From: Phytohabitans sp036906915
Lineage (GTDB): Bacteria; Actinomycetota; Actinomycetes; Mycobacteriales; Micromonosporaceae
NCBI RefSeq assembly: GCF_036906915.1
Contig: NZ_JBAKHX010000034.1
Span: forward strand, 18,532 to 82,531
Length of the DNA stretch: 64,000 nucleotides
Reading direction: 5' to 3'
In this document: positions 16,186 through 25,637 of the stretch, piece by piece
Layout of the letters: every line of letters begins with the position of its first letter
How positions within the stretch are numbered: position 1 is the stretch's first letter
Made by a program: the position numbers and the translations under genes
The notes under the pieces: model-generated
Database searches by the model: none
What the model saw: only the letters and a program-made list of their open reading frames with translations
Told to the model about the DNA's origin: nothing

Positions 16186-16998
16186 CTATGTGTGGTGGGC
16201 GGGTTGGGTTGTGGCTGCCGGGCGTGGGTTGGCACCGTCGGCTCGGGCGGTGAGGGTGTCGACGAGGCGGAGCAGTTCGATCGGTAGCGGGAAGATGAGG
16301 GTGGAGTTCCGTTCGGAGGCGACTTCGGCCATGGTGGACAGTACTCGCAGCTGCATGGCGGCGGGGTGGGCCTCGAGTACCTCGGCGGCGCGGCCGAGGT
16401 TGGCGGCGGCCTCGAACTCGCCGATGGCGTGGATGACTTTGGCGCGGCGGTCCCGTTCGGATTCGGCCTGGCGGGCCATGGCCCGGCGCATGGATTCCGG
16501 GAGTTCGACGTCTTTGACCTCGACCAGGGTGACCTTGACACCCCACGGGTCGGTGACCTCGTCGATGATCTGCTGCAAACGTTGGTTGATCTCGTCGCGC
16601 TTGATCAGCAGCTCGTCGAGGTCGACCTGGCCGAGGATGCTGCGCAGGGTGGTCTGCGCGATCTGCGAGGTGCCGACGATATGGTCCTCGATGGCGATGA
16701 CCGACCGGACCGGGTCGGTGACGTTGAAGTAGGTGACCGCGTTGACCTTGACGGTGACGTTGTCCTTGGTGATGACGTCCTGCGGTGGGATGTCCATGGT
16801 GACGGTGCGCAGGGAGACCCGGACCATCCGGTCGACGATCGGGATGATGAAGAACAGGCCGGGGCCCTTGGCGGCGATCACCCGGCCGAGCCGGAAGATC
16901 ACCCCACGCTCGTACTCGTTGACGATGCGCACCGACGCGGACAGCAACAGCAGGAGCGCGGCGGCGGCGATGAGCCAGGCCAGGATGCTAGTGGACAT
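16186..16998 (-). CDS. Slipin (stomatin-like SPFH/band 7) protein
   Basis: The 270-residue protein has one N-terminal membrane segment (about 4-24), then the SPFH domain: VNEYERGVIFRLGRV, GLFFIIPIVDRMVRVSLRT, and a long helix QAESERDRRAKVIHAIGEFE. A Pro-rich short tail follows. Slipins oligomerise into membrane microdomain scaffolds and in prokaryotes are typically encoded with an NfeD-type protease, which cleaves the slipin C-terminus. Here it overlaps the upstream nfeD by 11 nt, the expected partnership. Confidence 0.92.
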   Translation of the reverse strand: MSTSILAWLIAAAALLLLLSASVRIVNEYERGVIFRLGRVIAAKGPGLFFIIPIVDRMVRVSLRTVTMDIPPQDVITKDNVTVKVNAVTYFNVTDPVRSVIAIEDHIVGTSQIAQTTLRSILGQVDLDELLIKRDEINQRLQQIIDEVTDPWGVKVTLVEVKDVELPESMRRAMARQAESERDRRAKVIHAIGEFEAAANLGRAAEVLEAHPAAMQLRVLSTMAEVASERNSTLIFPLPIELLRLVDTLTARADGANPRPAATTQPAHHT

Positions 16999-18349
16999 CG
17001 GGGTCCTCCGTGGCGTCGGCGGGTTCGACGAGCAGGGTCAGGCCCTGCACGTCGGTGACCCGTACGGCTTGGCCATCGTGTAGGTCGGCGCCCGGGCTGC
17101 GGGCGTTCCACCAGGCGCCCTGCAGTTGCACCCGGCCGGTGTGACCGGTGGCGGCGTTGACGACGGCGGTGGCGCCGAGCAGGGTGTGCGGACCGGACAG
17201 GGGCGGGTTCTTGCGGGCACGCCAGGCGAGCCGGCCGGCCAGCAGCGACCCGCCGCCGACGACCAGCGCGGTGGGTAGCAGGACGGCCGGGTTGACGCGC
17301 ACCGCCTGGTCCTCGAACAGGAACAGGCCGGCGACCAGCAGCGCGATCGCCCCACCGGTGGCGAACACGCCCACGCCGGGGGTAAATACCTCGGCGGCGA
17401 ACAGCGCCGCGGCCAGGACCAGCAGGGCGATGCCGGCGACGTTGACCGGTAGGACGCTGAGAGCGAAGAAGCCGAGGACCAGCAGGATCGCGCCGGTGAC
17501 GCCGCCGAGGCCCATGCCGGGGGTGGCCAACTCGTAGATCACGGCGAGGGTGCCGATGGAGATGAACAGGAACGCCAGGTTCGGGTCGGCGATCAGGGCC
17601 AGCAGTTGCCGCAGCAGCCCCATCTCGTACTCCACCGCCCGGGCGCCTGCGGTGTCCAGCCGCACCTGCTCGCCGCCGGCGAGGGTGACGGTCCGACCGT
17701 CGACGGCGGCCAGCAGCGCGGCCCGGTCGGCGGCGATCAGATCGACCGCGCCGATGCGCTGGGCTTCGTCGGCGGTCGCGGCGCGGCCCTCCCGGACGGT
17801 GGCGACGGCGAAGTCGACGTTCCGGCCGCGCTGGCGGGCCACGGACTCGGCGAACGCCGCCGCATCGTTGATCACCTTGTCGCTGGCGGTCTCGCCGGTC
17901 TCGGCGTTCACCGGCGTCGCCGCCCCGATGGTGGTGCCCGGCGCCATACCCGCGATGTGGGCGGAGAAGGTGATCAGTGCCCCGGCGGAGGCAGCCCGGC
18001 CGCCCGGCGGCGACACGTACACGATCACGGGGGTGTCGGCGGCCAGGAACGCCTTGATGATCTGCCGCATCGAGCTGTCCAGCCCGCCGGGAGTGTCCAT
18101 CTCCACGAGCAGCGCCTGATGCCCGCCGGTCGAGGCCTCCTCGACGCCGTCGACGAGGTGCTGCGCCACCACCGGGGTGATCGGCCCGTCCACTGTGGCC
18201 ACCAGCACTGTGGACGACTGGGCCATGGCGGCGGCCGGCGCGGCCAGCAGCGCACCGAAAACGCAGACCGCCGCCCACAGTCCACCGAACGCCGCCCACC
18301 GCGTCCGGGTACGGTCGACGCGCCGGCTATCCCGCCCTCGCGCTGACAT
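16988..18349 (-). CDS. nfeD: NfeD-family membrane-bound ClpP-like serine protease
   Basis: The 453-residue protein is the long NfeD form: signal segment, ClpP-class protease domain (about 45-225), four or five membrane segments (about 235-360) and a C-terminal OB-fold NfeD domain (about 380-445). The protease part shows GGLDSSMRQIIKAFLAADTP, the nucleophile loop GGRAASAGALITFSAHIAGM and a lysine in ETASDKVINDAAAF, consistent with the Ser-Lys dyad of PH1510-type enzymes. ATG 18349 is preceded by GGGGAG. It probably processes or controls the slipin encoded next. Confidence 0.92.
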   Translation of the reverse strand: MSARGRDSRRVDRTRTRWAAFGGLWAAVCVFGALLAAPAAAMAQSSTVLVATVDGPITPVVAQHLVDGVEEASTGGHQALLVEMDTPGGLDSSMRQIIKAFLAADTPVIVYVSPPGGRAASAGALITFSAHIAGMAPGTTIGAATPVNAETGETASDKVINDAAAFAESVARQRGRNVDFAVATVREGRAATADEAQRIGAVDLIAADRAALLAAVDGRTVTLAGGEQVRLDTAGARAVEYEMGLLRQLLALIADPNLAFLFISIGTLAVIYELATPGMGLGGVTGAILLVLGFFALSVLPVNVAGIALLVLAAALFAAEVFTPGVGVFATGGAIALLVAGLFLFEDQAVRVNPAVLLPTALVVGGGSLLAGRLAWRARKNPPLSGPHTLLGATAVVNAATGHTGRVQLQGAWWNARSPGADLHDGQAVRVTDVQGLTLLVEPADATEDPDVH

Positions 18350-18722
18350 CGATCCACTCCCCGCCCGGCGTACCGGGCTCCGTGGTCTCGCCAACCGGCC
18401 CGGTCAGGTCCGGCCCGTCGTGCCGCCGGTCCTTGGGCATCCCGAGCAGCTGACGGATCAGCGGCGACGGGTTGGACACCGCGAGCTCGACACCGACCTG
18501 GGCGCAGATGCGGTTACCCACGACCAGGGTGCCCACACCCGTGCGGTCGATGAACGTCACCCCACTCAAGTCCAACACGATCATCGGCGGGCGCGGGTCG
18601 CGGACCGCGACGGCGGAGATCACGGCCCGCAGATCGGGCGCACTGGCGTAGTCGAGTTGACCGCGCAGCGCCAACACGACCGACCGGTCAAGGGTGTACC
18701 GCAAACCCATGGACAGCGTCAC
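18327..18722 (-). CDS. STAS-domain protein heading the NfeD-slipin operon
   Basis: The 131-residue product contains a STAS domain: YTLDRSVVLALRGQLDYASA, PMIVLDLSGVTFIDRTGVGT and a final helix PSPLIRQLLGMPKD. The phosphosite position of SpoIIAA is Arg here (D-R-T-G), so classical phospho-switching is not possible at that residue. GTG 18722 is chosen because GGGGAGGG lies about 7 nt upstream; ATG 18710 is an alternative. The gene overlaps nfeD by 23 nt. A link between a STAS protein and an NfeD/slipin pair suggests a membrane-stress signal, but this is inferred. Confidence 0.75.
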   Translation of the reverse strand: MTLSMGLRYTLDRSVVLALRGQLDYASAPDLRAVISAVAVRDPRPPMIVLDLSGVTFIDRTGVGTLVVGNRICAQVGVELAVSNPSPLIRQLLGMPKDRRHDGPDLTGPVGETTEPGTPGGEWIDVSARAG

Positions 18723-19296
18723 CGCAGCGCCCTCCCCACCCTCGGTAGGGCCCCAACACACGAAGACCGACACGACCCAAGCGGACCGCGAGCCACGGTC
18801 CAACGAACGGTCGATGTCAACCCACGCAGCGTCGAACTCGCGGACCCATCAGCCCGCACCACGCAAAAGGGAGGGTCACGCTCATTAGATGCGATACCGG
18901 GAGCCGCGTTACCGCCATGGTCAGCCTCCTCGTGCTCGCCGACCAGGCTTCCCGGCACACCAACCACAACGTAGCTCGCCCGGTGCTGGCAAGCAACTGT
19001 CCCGCGCCCCGGAGTAGCCTCCGCGATCGTGGAAGACCGGGCACCCCGCAAAGAGAAGTGCTCTGTTCGTTACGAACGACCCCGCCGCCGGACGCGCGGC
19101 GATACCGACGTCGTTATCCGGCCACTGTCGGCAAATCAGTCATCCCTATCCCGTCGACCCCGCGACTAGGTCATCAGTCGCCACGCCGCGCACACGTTGG
19201 TCACCAGCAGGTCCGTTATGCTCGGCGGGCACTATTGGAGCGCCGGGAAGTCTGGTCGGCACGTGACGTTCGCCGTGCCGTCTGGAGGGGGACCCG
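18723..19296. other. Divergent intergenic region, 574 bp
   Basis: This lies between the STAS-NfeD-slipin operon (minus) and the CPA1 antiporter gene (plus). No open frame with actinobacterial protein character was seen, and no obvious inverted repeat or -35/-10 pair stands out. It is the longest stretch without a supported gene in the window. Confidence 0.35.
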
Positions 19297-20574
19297 ATGT
19301 TGTTGCTGTGCTTCGCCGTGGTGTTGCTGGCCGCGGTGCTGCTGTCGAGTCTCGCGCATCGCACGATCCTGTCCACGGCGGTGCTGTTCCTGGCGGCCGG
19401 GTTCGTGCTCGGGCCGGAGACGCTCGGCGTACTGGAAGTGACGCCGGAGTCGTCGATCGTGTCGACGTTGGCGGAGCTGGCTCTATTCGCGGTGTTGTTC
19501 ACCGACGGCATGCGGGTCGGCTGGGCAGATCTGCGCACCGCGTGGCGGCTGCCGGGTCGGGCGTTGGGCTGGGGTCTGCCGCTCACCTTGCTCATCACCG
19601 CGTTGTTGGCCCGGTACGTGGCCGGGCTGGACTGGCCGGAGGCGCTGCTGATCGGCGCGGTCCTCGCCCCGACCGACCCGGTTTTCGCGGCCGCGCTGGT
19701 CGGCAACGAGAAGGTACCGGCCCGGCTGCGGCATCTGCTCAATGTGGAGTCCGGCGTCAACGACGGCCTGGCGCTGCCGTTCGTCATCCTGTTTCTCGCG
19801 GTGGCGGCCGGCTCCGACGACCTGCACCTGGGTGAGCTCAGCACGGAGCTGGCCGTCGGCCTGGTGATCGGGGTGGCGGTGCCGTGGCTGGCGCTGCGGC
19901 TGGAGAAGTCCCGGTTCTTCTCGGCGTCCACGGCCTACGAGCCGCTCAACGCGGTCGCGATCGGGGTGCTGGTGCTCGCGCTCGGCAAGGTCACGCACGG
20001 CAACCTGTTCCTGGCCGCGTTCGCGGCCGGCATCACGGTCGCGACGTTCGGCCCGCGGCAGCGGGAAGCGTTCGAACACTTCGGTGAGCTGATCGCCGAA
20101 CTGTTCAAGCTGGGCGCGCTGCTGGTGTTCGGTGCACTGATCTCGCTGGAGTTCCTGGGTGAGATCCCGTGGACCGGATGGGTGTTCGCGGTGCTCGCGA
20201 TCGTCGTGGCCCGGCCGGTGGCTTTGTGGGTATCGTTCCTGCGCTCCGGCTTGTCAGCCCGGGAGCAGGCCGCCGCGATGTGGTTCGGGCCCAAAGGCTT
20301 CGCCTCGGTGGTGTACGGACTGCTGGTCCTGGAGGCGGCCATCCCGCAAGCCGACGAGGTGTTTCATCTGGTGGCGCTGACGATCGTACTGTCCATTGTG
20401 GCCCACTCCTCCACCGACATCGTCGTGGCCCGCTCGTTCGAACGCAGCGGCGGATACCGAGGCTGGCGCGGCACACTACGGGCGGCCGCCGCCCGCCGCG
20501 CCAACCACCACAACGGGTCCGGTGCCACCGCGACGGCCACGCGGGAGCCCGACGAGAGCGAGCCGGACGCGTAG
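19297..20574 (+). CDS. CPA1-family cation/proton antiporter
   Basis: The 425-residue protein has 12-13 membrane segments and the CPA1 functional motifs: GAVLAPTDPVFAAALVGNEK in helix 4 region, and the Asn-Asp ion-binding pair in ESGVNDGLALPFVILFLAVA. A cytoplasmic His/Asn/Thr-rich tail of about 45 residues follows the last segment. It would exchange Na+ or K+ for protons across the cell membrane, alongside the Mrp operon 4 kb upstream. A GGAGGGGG sequence lies about 7 nt before the ATG. Confidence 0.9.
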   Translation: MLLLCFAVVLLAAVLLSSLAHRTILSTAVLFLAAGFVLGPETLGVLEVTPESSIVSTLAELALFAVLFTDGMRVGWADLRTAWRLPGRALGWGLPLTLLITALLARYVAGLDWPEALLIGAVLAPTDPVFAAALVGNEKVPARLRHLLNVESGVNDGLALPFVILFLAVAAGSDDLHLGELSTELAVGLVIGVAVPWLALRLEKSRFFSASTAYEPLNAVAIGVLVLALGKVTHGNLFLAAFAAGITVATFGPRQREAFEHFGELIAELFKLGALLVFGALISLEFLGEIPWTGWVFAVLAIVVARPVALWVSFLRSGLSAREQAAAMWFGPKGFASVVYGLLVLEAAIPQADEVFHLVALTIVLSIVAHSSTDIVVARSFERSGGYRGWRGTLRAAAARRANHHNGSGATATATREPDESEPDA

Positions 20575-20916
20575 GCGGGCCTGCCGTGATCGTCGGTGCC
20601 AGCGAACTCCGCTCGGCGCGCCGAACCGTCCACCGTGTACTCCGCCACGACGGTCCGCGCCCCGTGCGCCAGCCGCAAACGGCTACGTGATGATCGCCAC
20701 GTGCGGCGAAGGGGAACTCTTCTCTGACTGGAGGGTAGGGTCAGGATCGGTCGTCGAGGTGTGGCGTCTGACCCCTCGCGGCATTGTGTGACCGGGCAAC
20801 CGCGTCCGGTGCCGGTCGTTGAAGCCGGCTGGGAGCCTCTGGTGGTCTGGCGGCGTCCCATCGTGGGCGTGTTTGTGCGTGCGGCGTAATACGTACGCCC
20901 AAGTGGAAAAGGCTGT
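20575..20916. promoter_or_regulatory. Intergenic region with inverted repeat upstream of the SulP gene
   Basis: The 342-bp gap holds no supported gene. Close to the SulP start a perfect inverted repeat GGCGTA (20883-20888) / TACGCC (20894-20899) with a 5-nt spacer contains the AT-richer TAATAC. It lies 18 bp upstream of the ATG and could be an operator. A TetR or similar dyad is possible; no matching regulator is adjacent. Confidence 0.35.
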
Positions 20917-22416
20917 ATGTCTTCGTTGCTGTCAGCGGTCCGCGGGCCGCGGTTGTCCCGCCCGGCGTGGCTGTCCCCGTCCGTGTTGCGTACCGAGGTT
21001 CTGGCCGGTTTGGTGGTCGCGCTCGCGCTGATCCCGGAGGCGATCTCGTTTTCGATCCTGGCCGGGGTCGACCCGCGGGTCGGGCTGTTCGCCTCGTTCA
21101 CCATGGCGGTGACCATCGCATTCTGCGGCGGCCGCCCGGCGATGATCTCCGCGGCCACGGGCGCGATCGCTCTGGTCGTGGCGCCCCTGGCCCGCGAGCA
21201 CGGCCTGGGCTACCTGATCGCGGCGGTCATCCTGGGCGGCGTCATCCAGGTAGTCCTGGCGGTGCTCGGGGTGGCGAAGCTGATGCGGTTCATCCCCCGT
21301 AGCGTCATGGTCGGGTTCGTCAACGCTCTGGCCATCCTGATCTTCGCCGCCCAGGTGCCGCATCTGCTGGGCGTGCCATGGCTGGTCTACCCGCTCGTGG
21401 CCGTCGCCCTGGTCATCATGATCGGGTTGCCCCGACTGACCAAGGCCGTCCCGGCGCCGCTGGTCGCCATCGTGGTGCTTACCGCGGTCACCGTCATCGC
21501 CCACCTCGCGGTGCCTAACGTCGGCGACGAGGGTGAACTGCCCAGCAGTTTGCCGCTGTTCGGCCTACCGGAGATCGCCTACACATGGGACACGCTGCGG
21601 CTGATCGCACCGTACGCGGTGGGGGTCGCGTTGGTCGGCCTGATGGAATCCCTGATGACCGCCAAACTGGTCGACGACATCACCGACACCCACTCCAACA
21701 AGACCCGCGAGTCCTGGGGTCAGGGCGTGGCCAACATCGTCACCGGCTTCTTCGGCGGCATGGGCGGCTGCGCCATGATCGGCCAAACGATGATCAACGT
21801 GAAGGCGTCCGGGGCCCGTACCCGGCTGTCCACGTTCCTGTCCGGGGTGTTCCTGTTGATCCTGGTGGTCGCGCTCGGCGATGTCGTGGCGGTGATCCCG
21901 ATGGCGGCGCTGGTCGCCGTCATGATCATCGTCGCGGTGTCGACCTTCGACTGGCACAGCATCGCCCCGGCGACCCTCAAACGGATGCCGTGGGGCGAGA
22001 CACTGGTGATGGTTTCCACCGTCGCCGTTGTCCTGGCCACCCACAACCTGGCCATCGGCGTCGTGTTCGGTGTCCTGGTCGCTATGGTCATCTTCGCCCG
22101 CCGCGTCGCCCACCTGGTCGAAGTGACCAGCGTCCTGGACCCGGACGGCGGCACCCGGATCTACTCCGTGCACGGCGAGTTGTTCTTCGCCTCCAGCAAC
22201 GACCTGGTCTACCAGTTCGACTACGCCGGCGACCCGGAAAACGTGGTGATCGACATGACGCACGCCCACATCTGGGACGCCTCCTCCGTCGCCGCCCTGG
22301 ACGCGATCACCACCAAGTACACCGCCCGCGGCAAGACAGTGGAGATTGTCGAGTTGAACAAGCCCAGCGCCCGCATGCACGGCACCCTCGCTGGACAGCT
22401 CAACACCGGCCACTGA
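20917..22416 (+). CDS. SulP-family inorganic anion transporter with STAS domain
   Basis: The 499-residue protein has the SulP core: VALALIPEAISFSILAGVDP at the start of the transport domain, GGRPAMISAATGAIALVVAP, and MESLMTAKLVDDITDTHSNK, followed by FFGGMGGCAMIGQTMINVK. About 11-12 membrane segments precede a cytoplasmic STAS domain (about 405-499) with VIDMTHAHIWDASSVAALDA. SulP proteins carry sulfate, bicarbonate or other anions; the substrate cannot be fixed, although the EAISFSI and DDITDT forms are typical of the shorter bacterial members. It is monocistronic. Confidence 0.92.
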   Translation: MSSLLSAVRGPRLSRPAWLSPSVLRTEVLAGLVVALALIPEAISFSILAGVDPRVGLFASFTMAVTIAFCGGRPAMISAATGAIALVVAPLAREHGLGYLIAAVILGGVIQVVLAVLGVAKLMRFIPRSVMVGFVNALAILIFAAQVPHLLGVPWLVYPLVAVALVIMIGLPRLTKAVPAPLVAIVVLTAVTVIAHLAVPNVGDEGELPSSLPLFGLPEIAYTWDTLRLIAPYAVGVALVGLMESLMTAKLVDDITDTHSNKTRESWGQGVANIVTGFFGGMGGCAMIGQTMINVKASGARTRLSTFLSGVFLLILVVALGDVVAVIPMAALVAVMIIVAVSTFDWHSIAPATLKRMPWGETLVMVSTVAVVLATHNLAIGVVFGVLVAMVIFARRVAHLVEVTSVLDPDGGTRIYSVHGELFFASSNDLVYQFDYAGDPENVVIDMTHAHIWDASSVAALDAITTKYTARGKTVEIVELNKPSARMHGTLAGQLNTGH

Positions 22417-22460
22417 GCCCGATGGCGCGCCTCCCACCCCGATGACCGGACTGGTCGGGC

Positions 22461-22751
22461 ATGGACGACGCGCTCACTGTCGGAGGCGTTAAGGCAACGC
22501 GGCCACCAGATGAGCCACACCAAGAGTCGATCGTGGGCATCGTGTACGCCCAGGCACGCACCACCCGGCTCTACACGGGCATACCCGACGCGGCCGCCTG
22601 CGGCGCGGCAGACGACGAGCACCGGGTGATCGTCGAACGCATCAAGGCGCGGGACGCGCTCGGTGCGGCGCAGGCCATGAGCTCCCACATCGAGCAGGCG
22701 TGGAGCAGACGGCGGACCCCGGCGCCCGGGCGGGACGTGGCGGTGACGTGA
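22461..22751 (+). pseudogene. Remnant of a GntR/FadR-type regulator (FCD domain C-terminus)
   Basis: The 96-codon frame ends DDEHRVIVERIKARDALGAA QAMSSHIEQAW, which matches the last two helices of FCD domains (eHraIvdAi.arD...A...m..Hl). The DNA-binding domain and the first four FCD helices are absent, and the sequence upstream (about 22461-22560) has no regulator character. It is therefore a C-terminal fragment left by a deletion. The region up to 22913 contains nothing else I can support. Confidence 0.5.
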
Positions 22752-22913
22752 ACAGGGCGGGCACGGGGCCCGAAGCCTGACACGCAGTCGCGAAGCGCTA
22801 CCGAAATGCGTGGTCAGGTAGGGCAGCATCGCGTCGACGACGCGGGGGTCGGTCGGAGTGGTGGCGCTGTAATCCAGGGTAAATGGGCCGGTCCGTCAGG
22901 CCGGGGTGGGTGT

Positions 22914-24197
22914 TCATCTACGTCTCTGTGCGAGTGCGGGCGGCGCCGCGTGGCGGGTCTCGTACATGCGGATGGCGACGATGAGGCCCGATAGCGCGGT
23001 GATGGCGGCGACGAGCCAGACGGCGGCGCGGAGGCCGAGCAGGTCGGCGGTGATGCCGGCGATTAGGGCGCCGATGGCGTAGCCGGAGTCGCGCCAGAGC
23101 CGGTAGACGCCGACGGCTCTGGCTCGCCAGGCGGGGTGGGCGACGTCGCCGATGACGGCGAGGAGGGTGGGATACACGAGGGCGGTGCCGGCGCCCATGA
23201 GTACGGCGGCGAGCGCCCAGACGGCGAAGCCGGTGCTGGCGGCGACGAGGGCGATGCCGGCGGCTTGGGTGAGCATGCCGGCGGTAATGAGGTGTTTGCG
23301 TCCCCACCGGTCCGAGAGCCATCCGGTGAGCATCTGGCCTAGGCCCCAGACGGCCGGGTAGATCGCGATGAGGATACCGGTGCGGGCCAGGCCGAGGCCG
23401 GAGGTGGCGAACAGGATCGGGTAGAGGCCCCAGGCGAGGCCGTCGTTGAGGTTGTTGACCATGCCGGCCTGGCTGGCCGCTGACAGCGCCTTTTCCCGGA
23501 AGCTGGTGAGGGTGAAGATCTGCCAGCCGGTCAATCCGTCGTGGTGTTCGCCCTTGCGGGGGGTGTGGTTGGTGGCTTCGTGCCGGGCGTGGTGGTGGGT
23601 TTCGCGGACGAATACGGCAGATAGGCCGAGGCCGAGTGCGGCGACCGCCAGACCGAGCAGGAACGGCGCGGGGCGTAGTCCGTGTTCGGCGGCGAGCCAT
23701 CCGGTGGCCCAGCCCATGGCGGCGACGGCGAGGTAGCCAGCGGCCTCGTTGAAGCCCATGGCCAGGCCGCGACGGTTCGGACCGGCCAGGTCGATTTTCA
23801 TGACGATGGTGGTGGACCAGGTCAAGCCCTGGTTCACACCGAGCAGCAGGTTCGCCGCGATGACCCATCCCCAGGAGGGTGCCCAGATCAGTAGCAGCGG
23901 CACCGGGATACCGATGAGCCAGCCGGCGATCAGGACGGGTTTGCGGCCGTACCGGTCGGACAGGCCGCCGGCGGCAAGGTTGGTGAGTGCTTTGGTGAAG
24001 CCGAACACGACGATGAACGTCAGCGAGGCGGTGAACGCGCCGATGGCGAAGGCCTGCTCGGCAAGCAGCGGTACGACGATGCGTTCCTGCCCGACCATCG
24101 CACCGACCAGGGCGTTGACCGCCACGAGCAGCGCGAACTGGGGCAGGTTTGCTCGCAAACCCAACCGAACCGCGCCGACGGCGGTGGGCGCGGTCAT
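22914..24197 (-). CDS. MFS transporter linked to the MBL-rhodanese gene
   Basis: The 427-residue, 12-span major-facilitator protein has the loop 2-3 motif GGLSDRYGRKPVLIAGWLIG and its repeat GWLSDRWGRKHLITAGMLTQ in the second half. A His-rich central loop (ETHHHARHEATNHTPRKGEH) lies between the halves and may bind metal. Its ATG overlaps the stop of the MBL-rhodanese gene (ATGA, 24194-24197). Paired MFS genes of this type in sulfide or persulfide operons are thought to export sulfur compounds; the substrate here is inferred only from context. Confidence 0.85.
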   Translation of the reverse strand: MTAPTAVGAVRLGLRANLPQFALLVAVNALVGAMVGQERIVVPLLAEQAFAIGAFTASLTFIVVFGFTKALTNLAAGGLSDRYGRKPVLIAGWLIGIPVPLLLIWAPSWGWVIAANLLLGVNQGLTWSTTIVMKIDLAGPNRRGLAMGFNEAAGYLAVAAMGWATGWLAAEHGLRPAPFLLGLAVAALGLGLSAVFVRETHHHARHEATNHTPRKGEHHDGLTGWQIFTLTSFREKALSAASQAGMVNNLNDGLAWGLYPILFATSGLGLARTGILIAIYPAVWGLGQMLTGWLSDRWGRKHLITAGMLTQAAGIALVAASTGFAVWALAAVLMGAGTALVYPTLLAVIGDVAHPAWRARAVGVYRLWRDSGYAIGALIAGITADLLGLRAAVWLVAAITALSGLIVAIRMYETRHAAPPALAQRRR

Positions 24198-25558
24198 CCG
24201 CTGGTGTCCAGGGCGCGGCCGGTCGCGGTGGCCCAGTCGTTCGGCCCACCGACCATGATGGACAGATCGGTGCGGCCGGCGCGTTCGAGGATGCTGGCGG
24301 CGGTGGCGGCGCGTTCGCCGTGCCCGCACATCACCGTGGCCGGTCCATTAGGTAGGTCGGCGGTGTGGCCGGCGAGGTCGCCGAGTTCGATCAGCTCGGC
24401 GCTGGGAAGGTGCCCGGCGTCGTGTTCGCTGTGCTGACGTACGTCCACAACGACGGGTGTGTCGAGTCCACCCGGTTTGACGAGGCGGGTGGCGCGAATG
24501 TCGCCGCCGTCGGCGGCCCACGCGGCGACGCCGCCGGCCAGCTCCCCGGCGATGCTGGCGTAGCCGATGTTCAGGGCGGGCCAGAGGATGTCGTCCGGCT
24601 CCTGGCCGGGGTCGCGCACGATCACGATAGGGGCGTCGGGTGGTAGGAGCCAGCCGAGCCAGGTGGCGTACTGGGCGCGCAGGGGGATCGACACCGACCC
24701 GGGGATGTGTCCGGCGGCGTAGTCGGCCACCGGCCGCACGTCCACCACGTACCCGCCGTCGGCGAGCACAGTCCGTACCCGGGCGGGGTCGAGCGGGACG
24801 AGGGTGGGCGGCGTAGTGATCAGGTCGGGGCCGCGGCGGTTGACCTCGGCGAGCCGGTCGAAGTACGCCGGGTAGGAGCCCAGGCTGGCCAGCAGCCTGG
24901 TGACGAAGGTGTCCTCGCCTGGCGCGGCCAGCAACGCGTTGGCGGCCTTCTCTGCGCCGATGGTGGAGGTGCGGGCCGATCCGGGCGGGGCGGAGCAGAA
25001 CGATCCGGCGCCGTGGGTCGGCCACACCGCGGTCGCGTCGGGCAGCTCGGCGAGCCGGCGCAGGGAGCGGTACTGAGCCCGGGCCAGCTGTTCGGTGCGG
25101 TCGGAGCCGACCAGGTCGGTGCGGGCGGCGGCGCCGACGATCAGCGACCCGCCGGTGAAAACCCCGACCTCACGGGTGCCGTCGAGGATCAGGTAGGACA
25201 GGTGCTCCGGTGTGTGGCCGGGGGTTTCCAGCGCGCGCAGGGTCAGCCCGCCCAGGTCGACCTCGTCCCCGTCGGCCAAACTGGTGTGCCCGAACTCGCG
25301 GTTGCCGGCGGCGGAGGCGAGGATGTGGGCGTCGTGGTCGGCGGACAGCTGCCGGGCGCCGGATAGGAAGTCGGCGTGCAGGTGGGTTTCGGCGGCGTAC
25401 GCGATCCGCAGCCCACGCTTGGCCGCCGTGCGATCCACCGCGCGCAGGTCGAGTGACGGGTCCACCGCCAGTGCGCGCCCGTCGCCGAGGTCGATCAGGT
25501 AGGCGCTGTTGCCCAGCCCTTCGTCAACCAGCGGGATCAACCCGTCGTGCAGATCCAT
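24194..25558 (-). CDS. Persulfide dioxygenase-like MBL hydrolase fused to two rhodanese domains
   Basis: The 454-residue protein has an MBL domain (about 1-215) with the metal motif ETHLHADFLSGARQL and ALETPGHTPEHLSYLILDG. In it the usual HxHxDH is HLHADF, the variant typical of ETHE1/CstB-like enzymes. A first rhodanese domain (about 265-360) lacks a catalytic Cys at its loop (IVIVRDPGQEPDD). A second one (about 370-454) carries Cys in VMCGHGERAATAAS. The enzyme probably oxidises glutathione- or mycothiol-type persulfide and transfers sulfane sulfur. ATG 25558 has GGAGG 5-6 nt upstream; a TTG four codons earlier is less likely. Confidence 0.88.
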   Translation of the reverse strand: MDLHDGLIPLVDEGLGNSAYLIDLGDGRALAVDPSLDLRAVDRTAAKRGLRIAYAAETHLHADFLSGARQLSADHDAHILASAAGNREFGHTSLADGDEVDLGGLTLRALETPGHTPEHLSYLILDGTREVGVFTGGSLIVGAAARTDLVGSDRTEQLARAQYRSLRRLAELPDATAVWPTHGAGSFCSAPPGSARTSTIGAEKAANALLAAPGEDTFVTRLLASLGSYPAYFDRLAEVNRRGPDLITTPPTLVPLDPARVRTVLADGGYVVDVRPVADYAAGHIPGSVSIPLRAQYATWLGWLLPPDAPIVIVRDPGQEPDDILWPALNIGYASIAGELAGGVAAWAADGGDIRATRLVKPGGLDTPVVVDVRQHSEHDAGHLPSAELIELGDLAGHTADLPNGPATVMCGHGERAATAASILERAGRTDLSIMVGGPNDWATATGRALDTSG

Positions 25559-25602
25559 CACGTCCTCCAACCATCGGGATGGCGCCCACCGGCCACATCT
25601 CC

Positions 25603-25620
25603 TACACTATTCCACGGAAT
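25603..25620. promoter_or_regulatory. Candidate operator between the MBL-rhodanese and ArsR-rhodanese genes
   Basis: In the 79-bp divergent gap a perfect inverted repeat ATTCC-AC-GGAAT (25609-25620) directly follows a -10-like TACACT (25603-25608) for the plus-strand gene. An ArsR-family repressor bound here would cover both promoters. The ArsR-rhodanese protein encoded next door is the natural candidate. Confidence 0.5.
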
Positions 25621-25637
25621 GTTGGAGGAGGCTGGGT

